A DNA stretch of 64,000 nucleotides, taken from assembly GCF_000214595.1 (NCBI RefSeq), contig NZ_AFIG01000001.1:1840382-1904381 (forward strand), written 5' to 3'. Position 1 is the first letter of the stretch. Every line of letters begins with the position of its first letter. This document shows, piece by piece, positions 14,896-22,861 of this stretch. This DNA is from Methylophaga thalassica MP (GTDB lineage Bacteria > Pseudomonadota > Gammaproteobacteria > Nitrosococcales > Methylophagaceae). A program made the position numbers and the translations under genes. The notes under the pieces are model-generated. The model searched no databases, was not told the origin of the DNA, and saw only the letters and a list, made by a program, of their open reading frames with translations.

Positions 14896-15968
14896 GCAAG
14901 TCTGGCATCGAAACGCGTTTTTATCTTCAACATCCGGGCTTTACGCTGGATATTGATCTGACCATTCCTGATCAAGGTGTCACAGCTTTGTTTGGCCCGT
15001 CCGGTTCGGGAAAATCCACCATCCTACGTTGTATTGCCGGTCTGGAAAAAGCCAAGGGCAAATTCGTCTTTGATGGCAACGTCTGGCAGGATGACAACAC
15101 CTTTATTCCACCTCACCAGCGTCCGATTGCCTATGTATTTCAGGAGTCGTCTTTATTCCCTCATCTCAGTGTGATGGCCAATTTGAACTATGCGTTTAAA
15201 CGTAGAAAACAAAACAACCATGAATTTTCACTGGATAAAGCCATTGAGTTATTAGGCATTGCACACTTACTTGACCGCAAACCTGCCAAATTATCCGGTG
15301 GTGAAAAACAACGGGTTGCCATAGCACGCAGCCTGGCAGTGAACCCAAAACTCTTATTGATGGATGAACCATTAGCGGCACTGGATGTAGCCAGAAAACG
15401 TGAGTTTTTGCCTTTTTTAGAAAAGCTGCATGACACACTTAAAATGCCGGTGATATATGTGAGTCACTCCCCCACTGAAGTTGCGCGATTAGCAGATCAT
15501 ATCGTGTTACTAAAAGAAGGTCGGGTTGAAGCTACTGGCCCGCTCAATCACACACTCTCCCGGCTGGATTTATCTTCACAAATGGATGAGCAAGCTAGCG
15601 TCATCATTGAAGCCAGGATTGAACAACTTCAGTCTGAATGGCACCTTGCTGAGGCTGCGTTTGAGGGTGGCAGCATGTGGGTTAGAGATATGAATTTTGT
15701 TATCGGCAGTCAGGTACGTCTGCAAGTACTGGCTCGCGATGTCAGTCTCACCCTATCTCCTGATAAAGATTCCAGTATTGCCAATACAATCGAGGCCATC
15801 ATCGAAGAAGTCGGCGCTGGTGATCATCCAGCCATCTTATTAGTGAGACTTAAGATCGGCGCTAATTTTCTACTTAGCCGTCTTACCTCACGCTCATTTC
15901 ATCATCTCGGCGTTTCTGTCGGTGATAAAGTCTGGGCGCAAATTAAATCCGCTGCCATCATCGAATAA
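14892..15968 (+). CDS. modC: Molybdate ABC transporter ATP-binding protein
   Basis: The 358-residue protein has an ABC ATPase domain (Walker A GPSGSGKST at about residues 34-42, signature LSGGEKQR, Walker B LLLMDEPLAALD, and a switch His in YVSHS) and a C-terminal Mop domain (about 290-355) that senses cytoplasmic molybdate. It powers import through ModB. It is last in modEABC; no terminator hairpin is evident in the ~185 bp that follow. Confidence 0.95.
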   Translation: MSKSGIETRFYLQHPGFTLDIDLTIPDQGVTALFGPSGSGKSTILRCIAGLEKAKGKFVFDGNVWQDDNTFIPPHQRPIAYVFQESSLFPHLSVMANLNYAFKRRKQNNHEFSLDKAIELLGIAHLLDRKPAKLSGGEKQRVAIARSLAVNPKLLLMDEPLAALDVARKREFLPFLEKLHDTLKMPVIYVSHSPTEVARLADHIVLLKEGRVEATGPLNHTLSRLDLSSQMDEQASVIIEARIEQLQSEWHLAEAAFEGGSMWVRDMNFVIGSQVRLQVLARDVSLTLSPDKDSSIANTIEAIIEEVGAGDHPAILLVRLKIGANFLLSRLTSRSFHHLGVSVGDKVWAQIKSAAIIE

Positions 15969-16153
15969 CCGCATTTCTTCTAGCTCGTTCCAGCCTTTTC
16001 CAATACATCATCATCCATGTCTGTGATTTGAATAGAACAACAGGCATTTCATCATCTTCATGATCAGGATCAATGTCGCGATACATTCTCAGCTTTATTA
16101 TTGGCGGCAGTTTTTTGGAATACCCGACAAATGGATAATAAGGCTCAATAAAG

Positions 16154-17068
16154 ATGAATTCAGATGCAACGATAACAGCATCTTCTCTCTATGATCGTGC
16201 TTTAGGCGCTTATCTTGGTTTTGCTTGTGGTGATGCACTGGGTGCCACCTTGGAATTTATGACACCAGAACAGATTCAGGCAAGCTTTGGTGTTCACAAA
16301 GATATTACCGGCGGTGGCTGGTTAAGATTGCCCAAAGGTCATGTAACCGATGCCACCGAGATGACCTTGACGCTGGGCCAAGCGATTATCGACGCGCAGG
16401 GCTGGGATATCAAAACGACTGCCGACTACTTTGTTGTGTGGTTAAGCAAACATCCGACCGATATCAGTGAAGCAGTCCTTCGGGGAATTCGTCGCTATAA
16501 AAATACCGGTGAGATCATTGCTCCTTATGACGAACATGACGCTGGTAATGGCGCCTGTAGCCGAATATTACCTTTGGCTTTGATCTGTCTATATCGAGAT
16601 GATGAGTTTGAACACTGGCTTTGTGAACAAAATCATTTTACTCACCACAACAGCTTATCTGACCGAGCCAGTAAGATGCTGGGATATCTGATAAAGCATT
16701 TAATTCGGCAAGAAACTGATTTGGCTGAACACACCATTTCTGAGTTCATTGAAAAAGAGCCCTTGTTTGCTTTCTCACCCTACCCTGGTCATAGCTCTGG
16801 CTATATCGTGGATACCATGCAAACCGTGCTGCATTTTTTTCATGCTACCGATGGCCTGGAATCCTGTGTGATTAAGACGGTCAATATGGGCGGTGATGCC
16901 AATACGGTGGGTGCTCTCGCCGGTATGTTGGCTGGCGCAAAATATGGCGTGGATGCTATTCCCGAGCGGTGGCTGAAACAACTTGATCCGGATGTTTATC
17001 AACAGATAAAAAGTCAGACAACCACCTTACTTTCATTAGCAGAAAAACTCGCCGAACAAGATCAATAA
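16154..17068 (+). CDS. ADP-ribosylglycohydrolase (DraG) family protein with altered metal-site motifs
   Basis: The 304-residue protein belongs to the DraG/ARH fold: GAYLGFACGDALGATLEFMTP at residues 18-38, a TD-motif at 65-68 and GGDANTVGALAGMLAGAKYG near 247-266. Members remove ADP-ribose from proteins or other targets using two metal ions. The two metal signatures differ from the usual ones: TDAT instead of TDDT, and GGDANT instead of GGDxDT, so two expected Asp ligands are Ala67 and Asn250. Either a divergent metal site or loss of activity is possible. It stands alone between modC and dbpA, with no nitrogenase genes nearby. Confidence 0.8.
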   Translation: MNSDATITASSLYDRALGAYLGFACGDALGATLEFMTPEQIQASFGVHKDITGGGWLRLPKGHVTDATEMTLTLGQAIIDAQGWDIKTTADYFVVWLSKHPTDISEAVLRGIRRYKNTGEIIAPYDEHDAGNGACSRILPLALICLYRDDEFEHWLCEQNHFTHHNSLSDRASKMLGYLIKHLIRQETDLAEHTISEFIEKEPLFAFSPYPGHSSGYIVDTMQTVLHFFHATDGLESCVIKTVNMGGDANTVGALAGMLAGAKYGVDAIPERWLKQLDPDVYQQIKSQTTTLLSLAEKLAEQDQ

Positions 17069-17277
17069 GATCTTTCTGCTGTGACGGCGAAGTGTTATGT
17101 CGCTTTGCTAAGGTGAGCAAGGTATAATTCTTTCCTATATTCAAAGGACTACTAGCTCCCTGAGTTTATCTCTCTCCCATTAAGAAGTTCAGTCTTGATT
17201 GTGGAACAACGCTAAGTCTTATTTTCATATCCGCTGAACAGCCATCACGCATGCACGTGATTATTAATTGAGTTCCT

Positions 17278-18660
17278 ATGTCAGATACTGCTTTTTCGTC
17301 CCTCCCCTTATCTCAGCCTCAACTGGATGCCTTAACCTCATTAGGTTATGACAGCATGACAGCCATTCAGGCAGAAACATTACCCTGGTTATTAAAAGGC
17401 CGCGATGTGGTCGCCCAGGCGAAAACCGGCAGTGGTAAAACGGCAGCGTTTGGAATCAGCGTATTAAATAGCATCAACCCGCGTTTCTTTGGGGTGCAAG
17501 CGTTAATCTTAAGTCCGACCCGCGAGCTGGCAGAACAAATCACCAGCGAATTACGCAAGCTCGCGCGTTTAATGCCGAACATCAAAGTCACCACCTTATG
17601 CGGTGGTAAACCCATCGGCCCACAAATTGCGTCACTAGAACATGGCACACATATCGTCGTGGGCACGCCGGGCCGGGTAAATGACTTACATAGCAAAAAC
17701 TGTTTAAAGTTAGATCAACTTAAAGTACTGGTTCTCGATGAAGCGGATCGTATGTTGGATATGGGCTTTGCTGAAGTGATTCACCGCATCATTGATCAAA
17801 CACCAGAATCGCGTCAGACCGCTCTGTTCTCTGCCACCTATCCTGATACGATTCAGCAGATGAGTGAATCCATCCAAAAGTCACCCGTATCAGTTAAGGT
17901 TATCTCTGAACATAAGCAAGATGTCATCGAGCAACTGTTTTTTGATATCAATAAAAATGAACGTGATCAGGCGTTAATCAAGCTGATTCAGCACTATAAA
18001 CCGGCTAATGCTGTCATCTTCTGTCATACCAAAAAGCAGTGTGATGAAGTGGCTCAGTGGTTATCCAGTCAACAAATACAAGCGGCCGCTATTCATGGCG
18101 ATCTTGAACAACGAGATCGTGATCAGGCACTGATTCGTTTTGCCAATAACAGTTGCCCGGTATTGGTCGCTACCGATGTTGCTGCCAGAGGTCTGGATAT
18201 CGCCGCTCTGGAAATGGTCATTAACTATGAATTACCACGCGATCCGGAAGTGTATGTGCATCGTATCGGCCGTACCGGTCGTGCCGGTGAAAAAGGCATG
18301 GCGATCAGTATCGTCACACCAGCTGATGCGCCTCGGGTTGTTGCCATTGAAAACTATGTCTCCGAGCCGGTTCATTATGGCAATTTATCCAAGCTAAAGA
18401 CCGATTCAGGTTTCACGCTGAAAGGCAAGATGACCACCATCCAGCTGGATAGTGGTCGTAAAAATAAAATACGCCCTGGTGATATTTTAGGTGCCTTAAC
18501 TGGCGATGCGGGTTTAAACGGTCAGCAAATAGGCAAGATTGATATTCGCGATATGTCCAGCTACGTGGCCGTTGAACACAGTGCCCTTAGGCAAGCAATG
18601 AATTACTTAGCCAAAGGCAAAGTGAAAGGCCGATCTGTTCGGGCCAGACAAATTCGTTAA
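17278..18660 (+). CDS. dbpA: ATP-dependent RNA helicase DbpA
   Basis: The 460-residue DEAD-box protein has the Q motif (FSSLPLSQPQLDAL), motif I AKTGSGKT, motif II DEAD, motif III SAT and motif VI HRIGRTGRAG. The C-terminal ~75 residues form the DbpA RNA-binding domain (IRPGDILGALTGDAGLNGQQIGKIDI), which recognises hairpin 92 of 23S rRNA and distinguishes DbpA from other DEAD-box helicases. It acts in large-subunit assembly. It is monocistronic and converges on the methyltransferase gene 11 bp away. Confidence 0.95.
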   Translation: MSDTAFSSLPLSQPQLDALTSLGYDSMTAIQAETLPWLLKGRDVVAQAKTGSGKTAAFGISVLNSINPRFFGVQALILSPTRELAEQITSELRKLARLMPNIKVTTLCGGKPIGPQIASLEHGTHIVVGTPGRVNDLHSKNCLKLDQLKVLVLDEADRMLDMGFAEVIHRIIDQTPESRQTALFSATYPDTIQQMSESIQKSPVSVKVISEHKQDVIEQLFFDINKNERDQALIKLIQHYKPANAVIFCHTKKQCDEVAQWLSSQQIQAAAIHGDLEQRDRDQALIRFANNSCPVLVATDVAARGLDIAALEMVINYELPRDPEVYVHRIGRTGRAGEKGMAISIVTPADAPRVVAIENYVSEPVHYGNLSKLKTDSGFTLKGKMTTIQLDSGRKNKIRPGDILGALTGDAGLNGQQIGKIDIRDMSSYVAVEHSALRQAMNYLAKGKVKGRSVRARQIR

Positions 18661-18671
18661 CTGATTGCTTG

Positions 18672-19346
18672 TTATTGCTTTTCGAGCACGTAAGTACGCC
18701 ACATCGCATATTTGGGTAAAAAGTCGATGGCCGCTTTTACTTCAAACCCACTTTGGCGAAACTCATTTTCAATGGTGTGCTGATTAATCACAAAACGGTT
18801 TTGGTACTCTCTTGCGTGGCGTTTTTTCTCGAGCTTTTTACGACGCCAGGCCTTAAAGTTACCATCCACCCATAACGAAATAATCACGGTTTTTTGCGTT
18901 ACCCGATGAAACTCTTTCAGCAGTGTTAAGCGATCTTGTGCATCACCAATATGGTGAATAAGACGAATACAGAAAATATTTTCTACAAAATTATCTGGTA
19001 CATCCAGGCTGAACGCCGATGCCTGAAATGCTTCTACCCGTTGTGTAATCGCCTTGTCACGATACCGCATGCCAGTGTTTATCATGTCCTGGCTATAATC
19101 ACTGGCAAAGATCTGGCGTTGTGGATTTTCACATAATAAAGACCAGAATCGGCCTGTACCACATGGCACATCTAATACCGTTTTTGGGTCACCTGCCAGT
19201 TTAAGTGCTTGTCTGGCCACTTGATGATCACGCCAGTTAGATAATTGACGCCATAAGCCATCCTGATGTTTTTCAAAATAAGCTTTCGCATGTGTATCAT
19301 CATATTTATCTGAAAACTCAAGCGTTGTTTTAATATCTGTGGTCAT
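18672..19346 (-). CDS. Class I SAM-dependent methyltransferase
   Basis: The 224-residue protein has motif I VLDVPCGTGRFWSLL (SAM-binding Gly loop), motif II ASDYSQDMI, the post-motif VENIFCIRLIHHIGD, and a C-terminal region with REYQNRFVINQHTIENEFRQSGF. The substrate is unknown; the pattern is that of small-molecule methyltransferases (Methyltransf_11/25 type). It stands alone between convergent dbpA and the PQQ dehydrogenase on its right. Confidence 0.75.
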   Translation of the reverse strand: MTTDIKTTLEFSDKYDDTHAKAYFEKHQDGLWRQLSNWRDHQVARQALKLAGDPKTVLDVPCGTGRFWSLLCENPQRQIFASDYSQDMINTGMRYRDKAITQRVEAFQASAFSLDVPDNFVENIFCIRLIHHIGDAQDRLTLLKEFHRVTQKTVIISLWVDGNFKAWRRKKLEKKRHAREYQNRFVINQHTIENEFRQSGFEVKAAIDFLPKYAMWRTYVLEKQ

Positions 19347-19451
19347 CTCATCACCTACTTTTTTAAACTGAGGCTGAGTATGGTTAACAAATATTAAAAA
19401 AGACTTAACCGGTTTTTAATATTGCAACGTGGCGTTAACTTAAGTGAGATA

Positions 19452-21203
19452 TTAATCCTTTAATGCCCATACTTTCATATAATCACCTGTTTCATAGCCG
19501 AATAATTTATTGCCACCACTGGCAACAGCAATATACTGCTTTCCTTCAATCTCATAACTGATTGGTGGCGCATTCACACCGGCTTCTGAGTGACCTTGCC
19601 ATAACAGCTCACCTGAGGCCGCATCAAAGGCTAATAATCGACCATCCCCTTCACCTGTAAAGACAAGACCGGCAGCCGTGCTAAGCACGCCGCCTAATAA
19701 TGGATTTGGAGTTTTATATTGCCAAACAATTTGGCCAGTATTGATATCGATCGCCGTTAATAGCCCATAGTGCTCAACATCATTCATGGGTGACATAGAA
19801 GAATATTTCACCCCTGACTCACCATCGCCGGTCCCCATTTGATGCAGGCGATAATTAATTGGCCAGTGAATACCCGCGATAAAAGCCAGTCCACGTTGTT
19901 GATCAACAGAAATAGGTGACCAGTTTGAACCGCCAAGTACGCCCGGGTAGATAACGGTACCCTCTTCACTAGGTAGTTTGAACATATTCTGTTGCGGCAC
20001 ATAGGCTTCGCTTCTAAATAACAGTTTGCCGGTGTTACGGTTTAACACATAAAACCAGCCCGTTTTTCCCGCCTGACCCAGCGCATTAATCTTTTTGCCA
20101 TCAATATCCACAGTGAATAATGCCGGAGGGCTGGCCACATCATATCCCCATAGATCATGGGGGACTTGCTGGAAATACCACTTTACTTTGCCACTCATGG
20201 CATCTAATGCGACGATAGAAGATGTGTAGAGATTATCTCCAGGTCGTGATGAATCTTCCATCTGTGGCGATGGATTACCGGTGCCAAAAAATAGTGTATC
20301 GGTATCCTCATCTATTGCAGGCGTACTCCAGGCTGAGCCACCGCCATAACGCCAGGCATCAGGATATTCTGCTAACACCGCTTTTTCTTTTTCGATATCT
20401 CTGGGTAAGGCTTCACCACCCGGTGTAGTTGTGACGAACTGACCTTCCCAATTGTGTTCTGGAATGGTATCGAACTGCCATAAGGGTTTTCCGGTTTCAG
20501 CATCATAGGCAGCAAGAAAGCCTCTCCGTCCATACTCACCAGCGATACCCACCACAGCACCCAAAGGTGCATTAACGTCAGGAGAGTCGATATGTAAGCC
20601 ATAACCAACACCTGTAATGCCAATAATGACCTGGCCTTTGTACACCATGGGTGCCATGTTGATACCGGCGCCTGATTTACCCGATACTTTTCCTTTAGCC
20701 TCGTCCCCCAGCGTAGCGATATCCTCCTGGATACCACTCTCACCCAGAGTGACATCTCTATCCCAGGCTAACTTGCCTGTTTGTCGATCCAAAGCAATCA
20801 ACCGACCGTCTACTGTGCCCATATACACATGATAGTCATCAACAGCGACACCTCGATTCGCCGGACCACAACACATCTCACGGGATGTGATTCGCTCATG
20901 ATGATAACGCCATATTTGTTGCCCCGTTTTGGCATCTAATGCCACCACATCATTAAAGGGTAAAGACAAGTACATCACCTTACCTTTGACAATAGGCGTT
21001 GCTTGAAAAGTGGCTTTAATACCGCTTTGATATTGCCACGCAGGCTGTAAGTTCTGGATGGTATCTTGATTAATTTGTGTCAGCGGTGAATGTCTTTGAT
21101 GCCATTGGTTACCACCAAATACAGGCCATTGATTTTCATCAGCATTGGCCTGCACATTTAATATACTGAAAACAACGACGATACAAAGCTGTCTTAATTT
21201 CAT
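19452..21203 (-). CDS. Periplasmic PQQ-dependent dehydrogenase (type I alcohol dehydrogenase-like)
   Basis: The start is placed at ATG 21203 because a GGAG site lies 5 bp before it (583 residues). A signal peptide (MKLRQLCIVVVFSILNVQANA) sends it to the periplasm. Several tryptophan-docking repeats (ALDAKTGQQIW, ALDRQTGKLAW, AYDAETGKPLW, and others) indicate the eight-bladed PQQ propeller, and the adjacent Cys pair EMCCGP near residue 112 is the PQQ-site disulfide. No CxxCH is present, so electrons must go to a separate cytochrome c. Around the metal site GGGSAW replaces the GGGTNW of methanol dehydrogenases, and the catalytic Asp sits in VALDAMSG. It is thus neither MxaF nor XoxF; the alcohol or sugar substrate is unknown. 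Confidence 0.85.
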   Translation of the reverse strand: MKLRQLCIVVVFSILNVQANADENQWPVFGGNQWHQRHSPLTQINQDTIQNLQPAWQYQSGIKATFQATPIVKGKVMYLSLPFNDVVALDAKTGQQIWRYHHERITSREMCCGPANRGVAVDDYHVYMGTVDGRLIALDRQTGKLAWDRDVTLGESGIQEDIATLGDEAKGKVSGKSGAGINMAPMVYKGQVIIGITGVGYGLHIDSPDVNAPLGAVVGIAGEYGRRGFLAAYDAETGKPLWQFDTIPEHNWEGQFVTTTPGGEALPRDIEKEKAVLAEYPDAWRYGGGSAWSTPAIDEDTDTLFFGTGNPSPQMEDSSRPGDNLYTSSIVALDAMSGKVKWYFQQVPHDLWGYDVASPPALFTVDIDGKKINALGQAGKTGWFYVLNRNTGKLLFRSEAYVPQQNMFKLPSEEGTVIYPGVLGGSNWSPISVDQQRGLAFIAGIHWPINYRLHQMGTGDGESGVKYSSMSPMNDVEHYGLLTAIDINTGQIVWQYKTPNPLLGGVLSTAAGLVFTGEGDGRLLAFDAASGELLWQGHSEAGVNAPPISYEIEGKQYIAVASGGNKLFGYETGDYMKVWALKD

Positions 21204-21309
21204 CATCCACTCCACTTATTCTGCTTGATAAAATCACTATACATGAGAAGTCTCTGTATTTTTTGTATAACAAAGACACGATAAATCTATTTTCAGTTAA
21301 GGATTCGTA

Positions 21310-21696
21310 ATGGAGTTACCACAAGATAAACATGCCGTTTTACGGATTATGGCCAGACCGAGTGATGTGAATATCGCTGGTGATATTTTTGGTGGTTGGT
21401 TAATGTCGCAATGTGATATTGCCGGTGGTATTTATGCCAGTCGTCTTGCCGGCGGCCGGGTTGTTACTGTCGCCGTCAATAATTTTCAGTTTATTGCGCC
21501 CGTGTTGGTGGCTGATATTGTCAGTATTTATGTGGATACAATACGTATCGGCACAACCTCTATCACCGTGAAAGTGACGGTATTAATTGAACGCCGTGAT
21601 GGAAAAAATGAAACGACAATGAAAGTAGCAGAAGCTGACATTGTCTATGTTCATATTGATGAAAACCGCCAACCAGCCGCTATTACACAAGAATAA
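21310..21696 (+). CDS. YciA-type acyl-CoA thioesterase (hotdog fold)
   Basis: The 128-residue protein begins MELPQDKHAVLRIMARPSDVNIAGDIFGGWLMSQCDIAGG, the active-site segment of YciA/BACH thioesterases (N...GDIFGGWLM...D). It hydrolyses acyl-CoAs in the cytoplasm, and hexamers are usual in the family. It is divergent from the PQQ dehydrogenase and followed by a strong bidirectional hairpin. Confidence 0.9.
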   Translation: MELPQDKHAVLRIMARPSDVNIAGDIFGGWLMSQCDIAGGIYASRLAGGRVVTVAVNNFQFIAPVLVADIVSIYVDTIRIGTTSITVKVTVLIERRDGKNETTMKVAEADIVYVHIDENRQPAAITQE

Positions 21697-21708
21697 TATC
21701 GACACATA

Positions 21709-21737
21709 AAATATAAGGCCTTAACGGCCTTATATTT
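21709..21737. terminator. Bidirectional terminator between the thioesterase and fdsD
   Basis: AAATATAAGGCC and GGCCTTATATTT form a 12-bp stem with a TTAAC loop. It has A/T-rich flanks on both strands and lies between two convergent genes, so it can end transcripts from both sides. Confidence 0.8.
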
Positions 21738-21762
21738 GTTGCTTATGTTGAGAAGAAGTGGG

Positions 21763-22017
21763 TTAAACAGCTTGCTTCGTGGCAGCGGCTTCTTCCATGC
21801 CACTTTTAACTTGCTCTGCTGCTTCTTTCGCAATCGGATCCAGCTCAGCACCACCAGCATCCAGATATTCCACTAAATCTTCTTTCATCTTTCTGGCCCA
21901 GAAGCGCTTGATATGACTGGCAACACGTTCAGCTGCCTCTTTATCTTCGTAAGCGCGATTATTGGCCGCGATTTGGTTAATCATTTTGATCAAAGTTTCA
22001 ACCGGACTATGACTCAT
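21763..22017 (-). CDS. fdsD: NAD-dependent formate dehydrogenase delta subunit
   Basis: The chosen start is ATG 22017 (MSHSPVETLIKMINQIAANN), preceded by GGAAAG, giving 84 residues. A longer frame starts inside fdhD and is unlikely. FdsD proteins carry this start and the ERVASHIKRFWARKMKEDLVEYL helix. The delta subunit is small and is needed for assembly or stability of the soluble FdsABG enzyme. It is last in the operon, 13 bp after fdhD. Confidence 0.9.
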   Translation of the reverse strand: MSHSPVETLIKMINQIAANNRAYEDKEAAERVASHIKRFWARKMKEDLVEYLDAGGAELDPIAKEAAEQVKSGMEEAAATKQAV

Positions 22018-22030
22018 TTTGTTACTTTCC

Positions 22031-22861
22031 TTACATTGCCCTGTGGGCTTTTTCGTGATCATATTGAGTAAACGGATCGTGATAAATGACGTGACGACCA
22101 GAACGGGCAAAGCCAACCAGCTTCAGACCCACATGCTGTGCTTGTTCAATCGCTAAAGATGTGGGGGCAGACACAGCCACAAGACAGCCAAAACCAGCGC
22201 TGGCTGTTTTCTGTACCATCTCATAGCTGGCACGACTGGTGACTAAAACAAAACCGTCATGTGGCGATAATCCGGCTTTAACATGCGCTCCGATGAGTTT
22301 ATCCAGTGCATTGTGTCTGCCGACATCTTCCCTCGTTAGCACAATATTGCCCTCAAGATCACACCAAGCTGCTGCATGGGTCGCCCCTGTCAGTTGCTGA
22401 AGCTGTTGGTATTGCTTGATATTATTCAAGGCTGTCTGGATAACATCATCCGCAACTTGCACCGACTGAACGGGTTTAATCGGGCGAATAGCCTGTTTAA
22501 GTGATTCAACACCACATAAACCACAGCCAGTTCGGCCAACTAAACTGCGCCGACGCTCACGTAATGCATCAAACTTTTCATCAGCAATCATCAATCGGAC
22601 ACTGATGCCATTACTATTCGACTGCACATGAATATGGCTAACCTGTTCGGCATTATCCACAATATCTTCAGTCAAACTAAACCCCAGAGCAAAGTCAGCT
22701 AAATCTGCCGGTGTCGCCATCATCACCGCATGAGAAATGGTGTTGTAAACCAGTGCAACAGGTATTTCAACAGCAATGTCGTCATGCTGATATTGAGTAG
22801 CCGATTCATTGTGATGAACGGCTACCTCAACATCAACTGTCGTTTTATCAACGCTTGTCAT
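22031..22861 (-). CDS. fdhD: Formate dehydrogenase accessory sulfurtransferase FdhD (FdsC)
   Basis: The 276-residue protein has the FdhD core with the redox Cys motif GRTGCGLCG near residue 109, AAWCDLEGNIVLTREDVGRHNALDKLIGA and SRASYEMVQKTASAGFG. It moves sulfur onto the molybdenum bis-MGD cofactor before insertion into the alpha subunit, which is required for activity. Its start codon overlaps the stop of fdsA by 1 bp, so the two are coupled. Confidence 0.95.
   Translation of the reverse strand: MTSVDKTTVDVEVAVHHNESATQYQHDDIAVEIPVALVYNTISHAVMMATPADLADFALGFSLTEDIVDNAEQVSHIHVQSNSNGISVRLMIADEKFDALRERRRSLVGRTGCGLCGVESLKQAIRPIKPVQSVQVADDVIQTALNNIKQYQQLQQLTGATHAAAWCDLEGNIVLTREDVGRHNALDKLIGAHVKAGLSPHDGFVLVTSRASYEMVQKTASAGFGCLVAVSAPTSLAIEQAQHVGLKLVGFARSGRHVIYHDPFTQYDHEKAHRAM

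Noticed and set aside
15958-16086. 42-codon minus-strand ORF between modC and the DraG-like gene
   Set aside because: It overlaps the end of modC, has no ribosome site and no recognisable similarity; too weak to call.
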